Notes: generated by a model not told the origin, from the sequence alone. A stretch of 64,000 nt of DNA from Chondrus crispus (GCF_000350225.1 NW_005178869.1:64558-128557), one strand, 5' to 3'; positions 30,867 to 42,196 are shown, counted from the stretch's first letter. Program-made: numbers and translations.

Positions 30867-33800
30867 ATGCCGATACAGGGGGGAGCGAACGTCGAGGCCT
30901 CCGTAAGCCCGATGTTAGAAGAAGACAGCACCGGGACGCCCGTAGTCCCGGTGATGGGTAATGAAAAAGACGGGAGTACCGACGACCGAAAAGAATCGGT
31001 CGACCTCCAGACTCCTGTGAGGCCAACGGAGCCGACGAAATGTCCGCCACGTACGGACTCAAGCACCCGAGGGGGCATCACTGAGACGCGGACGCCCCAC
31101 GACTCGGGCAAAAGAAAACGCAGGAGGGGCCAGACCCGAAGGCCACGACCTCGGCGGAACGATCTCGCCGAGCGGGTCGCGCCTAAGAGGGTCGACGGCA
31201 TTGTATGCCTCATGACGTCCAAGATATATAACGTCCTTGGCTCCGTGGCCACCGAAGGTAACGCGTTCAAGCCTCACACGATCGCCGTCGATACGTGTTC
31301 GGGCTACAACTTAGTGAGGAAGGCCGACCTCCCTCCCGACTGGACCCGCTTCGTAATACGGGACGCGCCATTACTCCGACTGGCTGGCGCGAACAGTAAC
31401 CCGCTTCGACTTACGGCGGTCGTCCGCCTTGCAGTCCGTTTGCGGAACACGACGTTCCGTATACCGTTCGTGGTGGCGGAACAGCTTGCCGTTCCCGTTC
31501 TTCTCGGCACGGCGTTCATCGATGCCCACGTACGTAGCATCGACATCGACGGACAGAAGCTCGAACTTCGACGCGGTGGCTCTGTAGCCATCGTCGACGG
31601 AAAGGGGGAGCCGACTCCCCCTACAAGGCGACACGGACGCCAAACGAGCCGGCCGGATGTACGGGATGAGGCCCCGCAGGCGATCCGAATCGCCCGCTGG
31701 GTTACCATCCCCGCGATGTCGCAAGCCCGAGTGCGCGTCACCACCGCGGGGAGGGGCCTCGTGTTCCTGGAACCAAAGCCCTCACTCCAATACCGACATG
31801 GAGTGAGGTTGACGAATGGTGTCGCCGAGGTTCTGCCGAATCAGACCTTCGACGTCATCGTGGCGAGCTTTTCGCGACGGGAGAGGCGGCTTCCGAAGCA
31901 CACCGTCGTGGAATGCGCGAAGCGCAACCCCCTTGCGATCCTCACGCCCGAACGGAGGGTTGCCGAGGGGATCGCACACGCGCTACACCTGACCGACTTG
32001 ACCGATCAAGTCGGGAAGGCCGGAGCTGGACGACCAAGCTCCGACGAGCGGACGACCGTCGTGAAGAAAGGGGTGGTCACGGACGAACAGCCACCTCAAG
32101 ACCAACCGACGGCGGGGAGTACTGTACCCCCGCAGAAGAAGGATCCCGAAAATCCACCGATGGATTGGGAAAAAGAAATCGACTTGTCATACATCGACGA
32201 CGACCAGCTCCGTGGCCACGTACTCGAGATGCTCCGTAAGCATTCGAGCTTGTGGAGCGGTGCGCTCGGAACTATACGAGCGACGGAACACCGCATTCCT
32301 CTCGAACCGGGAACGAAGCCGATACGTTCGATGCCCTACCGTAAGGGGCCCGCGATGCGCAAAATGGTCGCGAAGGAGGTCAACAAGATGTTGAATGCAG
32401 GGGTTATCGAACCCGCGAGCACCGAGGGGGCGTCCCCGGTGGTGCTCGTACCGAAGAAAGACGGATCTCTTCGGTTCTGCGTGGACTACCGGCGTCTCAA
32501 CGCGAAGACTGCAGCGGACTCGTATCCGCTGCCTCGGATGGACGACTGCATTGACTCGCTTGGAGACGCAGCCGTCTTCACCACTTTGGACTGCAATTCC
32601 GGTTATTGGCAGATCCCGGTCGCTCCGGAAGACCGGGATAAGACCACGTTTACTACGCACATGGGCACGTTTCGCCACTTGCGCATGCCGTTCGGACTAA
32701 AAGGGGCACCGGCCACCTTCCAACGCGCACTCGACATCATCCTATCTGGCGTACGTTGGCAAATATGCCTCGTGTACCTGGTTGATGTCATCGTGTTCTC
32801 ACGTACGCACGGAGAACACGCGAAGCATCTCGACATTGTCTTGAGCTTGCTGCGGAGTGCCGGAATCTCCCTCAAGCTCAAGAAGTGTAGCTTCTTTCAA
32901 CCGAAGGTACACTACCTGGGGCACGTCATTTCCCCAGGGAAGTTAAGTGTGGCCGATACGGCGGCCGACGCCTTCAAGACCTTCACATTCCCGAGGACGC
33001 TGACGCAAGTGCGCTCGTTTCTCGGGGCGTGCAACGTATACCGCCGATTCGTTAAGGAGTTTGCGAAGATAGCCCGTCCTCTGACCGACATGACGCGTAA
33101 GGATTCGGATCCTGACTTCTACAACCCTACGGAGGCGCAACGGGAGGCGTTCGAGAACCTCAAGAAGTCCATGATCGCTCCGCCAATCCTCGCCCTTCCG
33201 CGGTACGGCCGTCCGTACATGATCGACACGGATGCGAGCGCCTACCAGTTGGGCTGCACGTTGCTCCAAGAGCACGACCAGCCAAACGATTGGCGCCCCG
33301 TAGGCTATTGGTCCTACTCGCTGAACGACAGCGAGCGCAACTACAGCGCCACGGAACGCGAGTGCTTCGCCGTAGTGTGGGCCGTCCGCACACTACGGCC
33401 GTACGTTGAAGGCACGAAGTTCACCGTCCAGACGGATCACGACGCGCTGAGGTGGCTCATGTCCCTCACGGAGAGTTCCGGAAGGCTCACCCGGTGGCGG
33501 CTACGTCTGGCTGAATACGATTTCACCATCCAGTACCGCCCCGGGCGGGTGCACCAAGTACCGGACGCCTTGTCACGCCTCGTGTCGCCAAGAGTCGCCG
33601 GCGACCCCCGCCCGGCCATCGAAGTGGATGACGACATCCCAACATTCGACGCGGGTACGACCGTTCGAGACGTATCGAACGAGCTTGCGGACCACGTCTG
33701 TACCGGAAATTGCGACCACGAGGTCGAACACGTCTTCGCGACGACGCGAAGCCAAGCTGGGCCACGAAGAAGGCCGCGCGTCCGAACGCGCGACGAACCA

Positions 33801-35438
33801 AGGGGCGACGACGAAGCCCCCGTTCTCCAAGGACCCAATCTGTTCTGGGAGGAGAACGACGAGTTCGACGCCGTTGATCTCGAACGCGCCGAAGAACCCG
33901 AAGTCGGGGCGCCCGCCTCCGCGGTCGCTCCTCCGCAGGACGACCTACCAGCCTCTCTTACGTTTGAGGAGATCGCCGAGGAGCAACGCGTGGATGACTT
34001 CTGCCAAACCGTTTTGGCACGACAGTCAGAGTCCCGGGACTCTGCGTTCTTCGAGGACCACCAGGGGGTGCTCAAGCGGAGACACCCCTTCGACCCTGAT
34101 ATCGTACAGGTGGTGGTACCTCGGACGCTCCGCGCCAGGCTCCTTCGCCTGTGCCACAACCCGGCCATCGCGGGACACCCGGGCCAGAACCGTATGTACT
34201 ACGCGCTACGTCGCGAGTACTACTGGCCCCATCTCGCCGCAGATGTCGCCGCTACGGTGCGGGGGTGTCGGACGTGCGCGATGAACCGGGTTAAGTTGCG
34301 GAAACACCTCAACCGTTTGAGGTTGTTCCCGGCAACTCGGCCTCTCGAGAGCCTGGCTATCGACATTCTGGGTCCGCTCCCCAAGACGAAGTCAGGAAAA
34401 AGGTTCCTGCTCGTAATTACCGACCGCTTCACTAAGCTTACGCAGGTCGTCGCGCTACGTACGATTACCGCATACGCCGTCGCAGTCGCGTTCTGCGACG
34501 CCGGGGTATTTAAGTACGGCGTCCCGCGCACCTTACTGTCGGATAACGGACTGCAGTTCAACGCCAAGTTCTTCCACAGCACGTGCCGGGTTCTCGGGAT
34601 TACGAACCTATATACGTCGGCATACCATCCGCAGACGAACGGACAAGTCGAGCGATACAACCGGACGATCGACTCAATGCTGCGCAACTACGTAGTCGAG
34701 CACCAAGACGACTGGGATGTGTACTTGGGGCCGCTTACGTATGCGTACAACTCCCACGTACATCGCACCACGCCGTTTGAGCTCGTGCTCAGCAGGCCAC
34801 CGCCAGAGTTCTCCCTTGGAAGAGTCGATGATGGCGTTCCCCCTGCCGACAGGGGGAGTCAGCGAGCTGAGTTCCTAAAAACGCTGGACGATACGATACA
34901 AAAAGCCTACGGAAGCTTGCGTCGGACCCAAGCACGATACAAACGCGACTTCGACAAGCGCGTTCGAAGAATTAACGCACGTCTTAAGCCCGGGAATTAC
35001 GTGTACCTCTACCCCTCCGATGGGGGGAGGACGTCGAACAAACTCGCATCACCGGCAGTCGGACCGTACCGAGTGCTCGCGAATGACAAACGCACCATCA
35101 CGATCGACCGCGATGGTGTGACCGAGCGCGTCTCCGCAGACCGCTGCGTGTACTCACCCCCACCGGCGAACGAGCCTCAGGCGAGCACGACTACACCCAG
35201 TGACCTTGCCGTCAAGGTCAGCGAGGGGACGCAGTTCGCAGTAGAACGGCTGCTCAAGCACCGGGTCATGTAGGATGGAACTCCGGAGTTCCTCATCAAG
35301 TGGGCGGATTACGACACGCCCACCTGGACCGCGCGGACTCACGTCCCAGAAGAGCTCGTGTCTCGCGACGCGAAACGACTTCGAGTGCGCACCGGTAGGG
35401 ACCTCATTTCGGACCTGAACGCAGACGTTCGGTCTTGA
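30867..35438 (+). pseudogene. gypsy-2 Pol (PR, RT, RNase H, integrase, chromodomain), catalytic and stop mutations
   Basis: 1468 residues to TAG 35271-35273. Protease motif AVDTCSGYNLV near residue 141. RT is complete (CVDYRRLNAKT, TTLDCNSGYWQIP, MPFGLKGAPATFQ), but the active site reads YLVD (residues 637-640; codon GTT at 32781-32783) instead of YxDD. RNase H starts at MIDTDASAYQLG. Integrase has HHCC (HPGQNRMYYALRREY ... CRTC) and DDE (AIDILGPL, LLSDNGLQF, TNGQVERYN). The frame after the TAG continues for 54 codons (EFLIKWADYDTPTWT) to TGA 35436-35438 and completes a chromodomain, so the TAG is a premature stop. All else is intact, so inactivation is recent. Confidence 0.9.
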
Positions 35439-35899
35439 GGAAGGGGCCCTCAACCGTTCCGGTACGGCTAAACGCAACCGTTTCGTTACGGTTATATAAG
35501 TCTCTCGCAATTGGAAGACAAGGAACGTCAGGAAGGATAGGCCCACGGACGATCGCCGACAAACGCGAGGCATGTCAATACGTATTGACAAGCAAGGTCA
35601 GGGTTACGAACACCCATCCACAACCGCGGAAGGAGGAGTGCAGTACCGGTCGGTCGTGACGAGCTCAGCGCTCCTCATGAACGGAGGATGCATGCCACGC
35701 GTCTCTCCGCCTACGCCGATTCCGCATGCACGGGGAAGGGCCCCCGTAGAGATGATACTTTCTCTTATCGTATACGCGCCCCGTATGCTGTCGTAGCGAC
35801 CGGATGAGCAAGGAAGCAAACAGGGGCCCTAAGTGGCTTTACGAAGATCAGAGTGATCAAGGGGGAAAGAGGCGCCGCACGAAGGAGGACAGTGCTGTA
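35439..35899. other. Spacer between pol and antisense ORF; TATA-like site
   Basis: Convergent 3' ends of pol and the antisense ORF. TATATAAG at 35493-35500 on the plus strand follows inverted CCGTTCCGG / CCGTTACGG-like strings; no plus-strand gene follows it. ACTTTCTCTTATCG and other short strings show no further feature. Confidence 0.35.
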
Positions 35900-38161
35900 T
35901 TAGCGGTTCGTACCGCCAGGAGGAGCCGCCGACCCCAGAACGTAAGTGCTCGGAGGACAGTAGCTAGGATGACGGGGCGTCTCCGTCGCCACCTCATCGC
36001 GAGGGGGCATCACCACCTCGACGTGACGAGGCCAAGGGTGCGGAGGAACTACGGGCGCAACCATCTCGCCGACTGGAGGGGGAACGTACCCGCTCCCCTC
36101 ATAAAGGTCCGGAATCCTCGGACGCGGCACGGAACCGGACGAAGGGTGCGTAGCGGAGAGAGATCGAAGAGTGTCACGCTCACGGCGGTAGCGATCTCGC
36201 TCAGTAACCGCACGTTCCAAAGCGCCTTCCTGACGAAGGGAGGACTCCCGTAAGTCCCCCAGTTCACTCTGTAGCTGACGTAGCTGAGAAGAAAGGGCAG
36301 CACGTTCATCCCCAAGGCGACAGGCCTCTGCGCTACGAGCCAGGTACCAACCAGCCAGCGTACTGAGGAGGCTACTCACGCGCCAAGTTCGGTCGACCGA
36401 GTTCCCCAAGGCCAGCACAAGATCAGGGAAGGCCCTGATTTCGTCTCTCGTTAACGTGAAATGCTGAATGGAGGCGCCGCCGGGGATGTTTAGAGGAGGG
36501 AGTGACGGAGTGGGAGACCCCACCGCGACGCCTTGACTCGCATCGAACGCGGGAGGGGCGCGGAAGGGATTCGCACCCACATGTAGGGGGGTAGTCAGCT
36601 CTCCGTCTAAGTCCCTGTAACGTTTCCTGCGGGCTTCCCGCACCGCCGATCCAACTCCAGCGCCGCCGCGGTACGTCCCGCTGGCGGGTGGATTAGGGCG
36701 TGCCACGAAGGCGTCCGCACGACGGTCATATGCCAGAAACGTGCTGCGCAGGTTGGTCGTATAGTCCGTCCAGGGACGGTGGTTGCGTTCCGGCACGTCC
36801 AAGGAGCGGTGCATCAGGTCAAGGACAAAAGAGTAGGACCACGACACGTGCTGCGTACCGTGTTCAAGTGGATGCAACGCGACGTCAGGGAGCTCCGGAG
36901 CGACCCTACCAAGAAAAGACAGTACCGAACCGGGCTGTACGAAGACCCTCCCGTTGATGGAAACCTCGTTCATAAAAGCGTTTCCGACCGACGGAGCCCA
37001 CTCTCGCTCCACGTTATAGAGGAGGACCTCGTGAGCGGGGTGGTGTCGGTCCGAGCAAGCATAGCCGAAATGCTTGAGGGCGTAGGGGAGTAAGACGTGT
37101 ACTCCCAAGGAAGGAAAAGCCTCCCGTATCGACGTGGGTAATTCAGGGAAGTCTTCCGTCGACAACCCACGTTCGAATGATGCAGACCGCAAAACGCGGC
37201 CGTCCCCGTCGCTCGCTTGGCGATAAGCAGACCAATCATGCGGGGCTAGGGCAATCGAATGGAGTCTCATTAAGGAACAGGCAGACTTCTGCAGTGCCGC
37301 ACGCGTTCTCGAGTACGCATATGGCCGGGGGCTCACGTACAGTCCCGCCACCTCTGCAGGTACAAACCGTTGAGGACCCCGGACGCCGGGGTGGAACATA
37401 TACGTCGCCATGCCATCAACATACTCCGCCTCTTCTATACTGTATACGAATGTTCTGTCACTGGGGATTTCATCTGGTAGCTGGTATGGGGCACCGGTCC
37501 TCTCGGCCAGCGAACGCTTCAAGGCAAGCGAGGCCTCTTCTGTCAGGCCCTCTGCGTATATGAGACGGATACGTAACAGGTCGGGACGTACCCGACCCTG
37601 CGAGAGGATCTCGCCGAGGGTGATCCCTGATCGAGCGTAACGACGCCATGCGTACCTTAGACGACCAAGAGGAAGTGGCGTCGATCGCTCGAGGGGTACG
37701 CCCGACCACTGCGTCGTGGTTGCCGCGTCCTCCTGGGCTATACAACGGATATCCCGAGACGCCTCAGACGGTGTCCCGGGGCGCCAACAGCTCCCATAAG
37801 CGCCATACGACCCCTCCGCGGGCTCGTACGCCGCGCTCCCCCGCCCCGACGACGGGGCCTCACCATTCCGCTCCACACCCACGTTGGACTGCGCAGCGGC
37901 GACGGAAGCCACTGCAGAGGCGGCACCCAACTCCGTGGACAACGTAGTCTCACGGGACCGCCGCCCTTGCTGGAACGGCGGAAGGGAGGAGACCACGGGC
38001 GTAATCGACGCGTCTTGGAGCGGAGATGCCTCTTGCCTTGCCATGGATCCTTGGGAACGGACCGGCCCTTCGACAGCTGGTGTAACGATTGCGAAGCGAG
38101 ACGGCTCACCGTGCAAGGGGTCTGTCCCCGCTAGGGTTCCAGTCGGCCGGGAACCTGCCAT
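35900..38161 (-). CDS. Antisense ORF of gypsy-2, unknown function
   Basis: 754 residues from the ATG complementary to 38159-38161; the frame is open further up to 38428, but the second copy has stops there. N-terminal third Ser/Thr/Pro/Ala-rich; middle globular part with ERTGAPYQLPDEIPSDRTFV, MATYMFHPGVRGPQRFVPAE and VLLPYALKHFGYACSDRHHP; then a probable coiled coil (DERAALSSQLRQLQSELGDL, ESSLRQEGALERAVTERDRY); a short C-terminal tail with HVEVVMPPRDEV. No RT, nuclease, protease or envelope motif and no signal peptide. Translation start lies 284 bases from the 3' LTR, so transcription could start from an antisense promoter in that LTR. A diverged copy keeps this frame open, suggesting selection. 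Antisense genes in this position are known in some plant gypsy lineages; homology to those is not shown. Confidence 0.7.
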   Translation of the reverse strand: MAGSRPTGTLAGTDPLHGEPSRFAIVTPAVEGPVRSQGSMARQEASPLQDASITPVVSSLPPFQQGRRSRETTLSTELGAASAVASVAAAQSNVGVERNGEAPSSGRGSAAYEPAEGSYGAYGSCWRPGTPSEASRDIRCIAQEDAATTTQWSGVPLERSTPLPLGRLRYAWRRYARSGITLGEILSQGRVRPDLLRIRLIYAEGLTEEASLALKRSLAERTGAPYQLPDEIPSDRTFVYSIEEAEYVDGMATYMFHPGVRGPQRFVPAEVAGLYVSPRPYAYSRTRAALQKSACSLMRLHSIALAPHDWSAYRQASDGDGRVLRSASFERGLSTEDFPELPTSIREAFPSLGVHVLLPYALKHFGYACSDRHHPAHEVLLYNVEREWAPSVGNAFMNEVSINGRVFVQPGSVLSFLGRVAPELPDVALHPLEHGTQHVSWSYSFVLDLMHRSLDVPERNHRPWTDYTTNLRSTFLAYDRRADAFVARPNPPASGTYRGGAGVGSAVREARRKRYRDLDGELTTPLHVGANPFRAPPAFDASQGVAVGSPTPSLPPLNIPGGASIQHFTLTRDEIRAFPDLVLALGNSVDRTWRVSSLLSTLAGWYLARSAEACRLGDERAALSSQLRQLQSELGDLRESSLRQEGALERAVTERDRYRRERDTLRSLSATHPSSGSVPRPRIPDLYEGSGYVPPPVGEMVAPVVPPHPWPRHVEVVMPPRDEVATETPRHPSYCPPSTYVLGSAAPPGGTNR

Positions 38162-38444
38162 GACAACGAGAAGAGGGGAGCCGACGGGCCCGGTTGCGCG
38201 TACGATAATCAGAGAAAACAAACGCGAAGAGGGGATCAAGCAGAAATAGGGGTCAGCACGGGAGGTGGAGAAGAGAAGGGGACCGGCCAGCACGCGCATA
38301 GGCCACCGTCCGGGAAAAGAAGGGCGTGACGATGGGACGCGATCGCGAGAGGTACGCGGAGGGCTCGAGACGACTACAAGCTCGGACATTTCCGCTCCCC
38401 TCAAGCACATGTGGACGCGGACGTCCACGCTTGAGGGGTGGTGG

Positions 38445-39063
38445 TGTAGTATAACTACAAAAGAATTAGATTAGAAATTGGATCCGGCTCTGTAAGGCAC
38501 GAACCTTACAGACAGCCGGTACCACACGTGTACGGGGGCACGCGCCCCCACGTGTACTATACGTGTACGACACGTATACAGTCAGCCCCGTCGGCTGACA
38601 GTGCCGACTACAGTAGTGCCCCATAGTACAGTACGTACTGTACTAAGTTACGATAGACTAATTGTACATTAAATGACGGAGCGGACCGGCGGCGGCGAAG
38701 GGGACAAGCACGGACTTGTCCACGACCTACCGCCTAGGTCTGACTTCCAGCTGATCTTAAGGAAACTTCCGTTAGCTACCTTAAGGCGAGACCGAGCGCG
38801 GGTAGAGGACGCGCGAGCACGCGAGCGAGCCTAGATCCACCTCTGCCCGTCAGCGCTGGAACGTAACCCAGCGCTGCTCCGGGGCGTCGAGGCGTAGATC
38901 GGCCCGCGCGTGTGCGCGTCCTCCCCCCGATCCCGCTCTACCACGCTACCCGGGCCCGTGCTCCGGTTTCGTTAGCTGGTCCGACTTCCCCCGTCTTCTC
39001 GTACGTACGGGTCTTCCAGGACTAAGCATACACCCCTATCCGTTTAGGGGTGTTTATGCTACA
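38445..39063 (+). repeat. gypsy-2 3' LTR
   Basis: 619 bp, near-identical to 27460-28080, with the same palindromes and terminal hairpin. Confidence 0.92.
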
Positions 39064-39068
39064 GCTGA

Positions 39069-40223
39069 GAATGTCACCACTGCCCGTCTGGCGGCTGAAA
39101 ACCTGCCCCACATATCCTCTCTGAAGCAGGCACTACAGCAAGTGGAGCGCGATTATCCAGGCATGTTTTCTGAGCCAAGCAGAATTTGGAACTGGGACGA
39201 GACAGCAGTTTTGGGAGAGTATGGAAAGAAGATGAGGTGCTATGCCTCCGCTGTCACACACAGCGGGGGTGCTAGAAGGAGCATACGAGACTCTGGCAAA
39301 CATGTCACCGCGGGTATCGCTGTGGCTGCCAGTGGCAACATTGCCCCTCTCTTTATCGTAGCATCAGGGAAGCGCGTTGTGAGCACATGGAAGAGACCGC
39401 TGAGCAAGGAAGATTTTACTGATTCGCAGGGCGTACCCCACTGGTTGTGCGGAGAGAGCTGGTTTCACCAGAAACCGCTCTCCACGTCACAAAGTACGGT
39501 TCTGTAGATCGCCAAATTATCGTTAAAATCGCGGAACACATCAACCACCATGCAAGAAAAACAATTTCTCCAGAAAAGCATATTGTGCTTTTGGTGGACG
39601 GTCACAGCTCCCGGGATGGTGTAGAGTGGATCAACGCATGCGAAAAGATGAATATTATCGTTGTGCGGCTTCCGGCAAACACAACGCATATTCTCCAATC
39701 CTGTGATCAATTCGTCAATCGATCATTCCAGCGCACAGTTACGGAAACACGAGACCATCTTCTGTCTATGAGCCATTTGTCATGGGCAAATACTGCGTAC
39801 AAGATCAAACTGGCCGTGGCCGGATACCAGTCCATTTCACCGGAGGATGCCAGGGCCTCATTCATAAAATGTGGCTTGTGGCCTACGAACTATCGTTTTG
39901 TCCATTTCGCGACAATTTTAGGGTCCGAAAATGGGTCTACAGGGGAGCATGAGCATGCTCCTTGCAGTGACAAGCGTGTTTTGATGGGGCAAAGAACAAA
40001 TGTGGCCGCACGGGTCACCAACATGAGACTACAATGTAAAACTCATGCCTTAACAGACAGTAGGATACCAGCGTCACAAGCGCCTGCAAAGGTATCTTGT
40101 GTCCTTCAGTCAGATTATCTAGTTCAAAACATTCTGATGAGCGAGATACGAGCTCCAAAAATGGCGGCTATGAATCGATCAAGACGCAAAAAGGTGGCAA
40201 AATGCAAGCGGAGGCAGTGTTGA
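39069..40223 (+). pseudogene. Pogo/Jerky-type DDE transposase, frameshifted, split by gypsy-2
   Basis: DDE_1-family catalytic domain. First acid in RIWNWDETAVLG (about 39187); a one-base-type frameshift near 39455-39475; then second acid in VLLVDGHSSRDG (about 39590) and third in LQSCDQFVNRSFQ (about 39700), with VRLPANTTHILQ between. The C-terminus is Lys/Arg-rich (MNRSRRKKVAKCKRR). Upstream codons run into the gypsy-2 target site and appear to continue left of 27460 (SFPKRQTRVAE), so gypsy-2 inserted into this gene. The N-terminal CENPB-type DNA-binding domain is not seen here. Ends of the transposon were not identified. Confidence 0.75.
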
Positions 40224-40616
40224 CTTCGAAAGACTCTCACGCCAACTACAACATTAAATGTGTATCGCATGTGGAAGACGTAAGCTCAAAGGCTTTCGAA
40301 TGTCGCAGTCGTGCTTCGTCGAGCAATTTGAATTTTGAAAAAGAAAACAGGGCGCCTGTCAAGGGCGATGGCATTGCGCGTAACTTAGAGAGTAGTTTTT
40401 GGGCTTCTCTTGATGATGTTCCCTTAAAACAGTGGCCAAGGCGATCGGCGGCTGGGTTGCAAGAGAACAAAGGGAGTTCTCGTGGAGATCCACACGACTC
40501 CGCGGCGCGAACGTTGCTCGGCCTGTCGCAACTGCAGTGAAAGTGCCACGGAGAGGTGGCCCAAATTGAGCCGGATGGCCTGGAGAGCCGCCAACCAACG
40601 ATTTTTTGGTACCGGG

Positions 40617-40728
40617 TGACGGACCGCAAGGACAGACTGTCCGCATTACAGTCTGTCACACGCGGTACTTAGACCCACGAGACGGCGACGACGAGTAAAG
40701 ACCGAACCATGAGGATTACGATTTATCA
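40617..40728 (+). repeat. copia-2 5' LTR
   Basis: 112 bp. Contains GACAGACTGTCCGCATTACAG with a GACAG..CTGTC hairpin. Confidence 0.85.
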
Positions 40729-40997
40729 GGTTATGGCCCGCTTCGCTTCACTACTCAACACTCCGAACATCGAATAACAAACTGGATCGCGCTTACCCCA
40801 AGCACGCAGGACCGACACGCACCCGCCGCAGCCAACCCCCAGTGCACAACCAAGCCGGAACGGAAACGCCCAACACAAGGCAGCCCCGTCCCGAATCCTC
40901 ATCAACCCCCCCAGCACCCCCACTGCCTCCCGCAGACCTCCTCTACATACCACCGCAAAATCCACGCGCCCCACGCGCCCACTCTAATCCCATAATC

Positions 40998-42140
40998 ATG
41001 GACCGCCGTGACATCCCCAAACTCGAACCGTCGAATTACGGTCCCTGGCTTATCGCGCTCCGATCAGCTGCATACACACACGACGCCATTGATCACCTAG
41101 AAGGCAACCCGCCCACCCCCGACAATGAGCAAGACGTACACACACACACGATAGCGAAACACACGCTTATCGGCAAGATGATCGCGACTATCCCCGCAGA
41201 CATCCTCAACCTGTTGCTAATGCCCGACGAGCAACTCACTCCGTACGACATCCTGCGAAAACTCACAGTTCACCTTGACACCACAAATGCCAACGACCAC
41301 ATTTATCTCAAGCAACTGGCTGAGCAATGCCAAATCGAGGAAGGGCAGACAGTATACGAATACGTCAAACGCCACGAAGCTATCCGAGCACAAATGATAG
41401 CCGCCCGTTTCCCCGATATAGCCAACCAATCCACCACAGTGGATTACATGATAGACGGCCTGAAAAAGAACCCCAACACAGCACAAATAGGTCTCCAGCT
41501 GCTCTCCCTCCAACCGAAGAGCATCAAAGACTTCGTGCACAAGTACAACAGGATCGACAACTATCGTCTAGCCATCCAACCAAGCAACCCTTGGCAATCA
41601 GCAACACCAGCACAACCCGAATACACTCGCACACCGCGACAACGCGCACCACGGCACATCACACGCCCCATGACATACCACCCCAACGCCTGTCGACACC
41701 ACATCTCCAAAGGCTTCCGGCGCCCGCAAAAACACCCAACCACCATCTTCATAGACAACAAATCCACGATCCAAATAGCCGATAACTCGGCCCCCACACG
41801 TCGCCGCAAACTCATCGATGTGAGGCACCACCACCTCCAGCACCACATTCAGAGCGCTAACATAGCAGCAGAGCACATCCCCACCGTGCACAACCCCGCC
41901 GACCTGTTCACCAAAGCGCTAGGCCCCATTCGGTTCAAGGAGCTGTGCCAAATCATCCAACCAAACGGCACCCGCAGCCCAGATCCAAGAGCACACCCCA
42001 GCTCCACATCCGCGCGCACCCCTCAGCGTCCCCCGGGACTGACAGACCGCAAATATCTCCATCAGACGCTGAAGGGTGCACGCGTCACGGACCGCAAGGA
42101 CAGACTGTCCGCATTACAGTCTGTCACACGCGGTACTTAG
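40998..42140 (+). CDS. copia-2 Gag fused to RNase H C-terminus
   Basis: ATG 40998 gives 380 residues; the last codons run into the right LTR. Residues 1 to about 235: copia Gag related to copia-1 (YGPWLIALRSAAYTH, TIPADILNLLLMP, YEYVKRHEAIRAQM, YMIDGLKKN, CRHHISKGFRRP). From about 41735 the sequence switches directly to the end of copia RNase H (IFIDNKSTIQIADNS, LIDVRHHHLQHHIQ, HNPADLFTKALGP). Everything between is deleted without breaking the frame, so a fused protein could be made. Gag may assemble particles; the RNase H piece lacks most catalytic acids. Confidence 0.8.
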   Translation: MDRRDIPKLEPSNYGPWLIALRSAAYTHDAIDHLEGNPPTPDNEQDVHTHTIAKHTLIGKMIATIPADILNLLLMPDEQLTPYDILRKLTVHLDTTNANDHIYLKQLAEQCQIEEGQTVYEYVKRHEAIRAQMIAARFPDIANQSTTVDYMIDGLKKNPNTAQIGLQLLSLQPKSIKDFVHKYNRIDNYRLAIQPSNPWQSATPAQPEYTRTPRQRAPRHITRPMTYHPNACRHHISKGFRRPQKHPTTIFIDNKSTIQIADNSAPTRRRKLIDVRHHHLQHHIQSANIAAEHIPTVHNPADLFTKALGPIRFKELCQIIQPNGTRSPDPRAHPSSTSARTPQRPPGLTDRKYLHQTLKGARVTDRKDRLSALQSVTRGT

Positions 42141-42196
42141 ACGCACGAGACGGCGACGACGAGTAAAGACTGAACCATGAGGATTACGATTTATCA
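42085..42196 (+). repeat. copia-2 3' LTR
   Basis: 112 bp; begins TCACGG where the left LTR has TGACGG. Confidence 0.85.

Larger units (their letters stand above)
27460..39063 (+). mobile_element. Ty3/gypsy retrotransposon (gypsy-2), 11.6 kb, with antisense ORF
   Basis: LTRs 27460-28080 and 38445-39063, each TGTAG...CTACA. Flanking 5-bp duplication GCTGA at 27455-27459 and 39064-39068. Primer site TGGTCTCCCGACC one base after the left LTR; purine-rich GAGGGGTGGTGG before the right LTR. Order: gag (+), structured spacer, pol (+), then a 2.26-kb ORF on the opposite strand. It is inserted in a pogo-type transposase gene. Element length is about twice the usual 5-6 kb because of the antisense gene and long Gag. 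Confidence 0.93.
40617..42196 (+). mobile_element. Miniature copia derivative (copia-2), Gag joined to RNase H tail
   Basis: 112-bp LTRs at 40617-40728 and 42085-42196, differing at three or four bases; both end TTTATCA. The primer-site region is GGTTATGGCCCG. Possible 5-bp duplication CCGGG/CCAGG with one mismatch. The interior keeps one long frame with the whole protease-integrase-RT region missing. Short LTRs and 1.6 kb total resemble TRIM-type elements, but it still codes for Gag. Confidence 0.85.

Noticed and set aside
33437-34168. Minus-strand 243-residue frame in gypsy-2 pol
   Set aside because: Antisense shadow of RNase H/integrase, Ser/Arg-rich.
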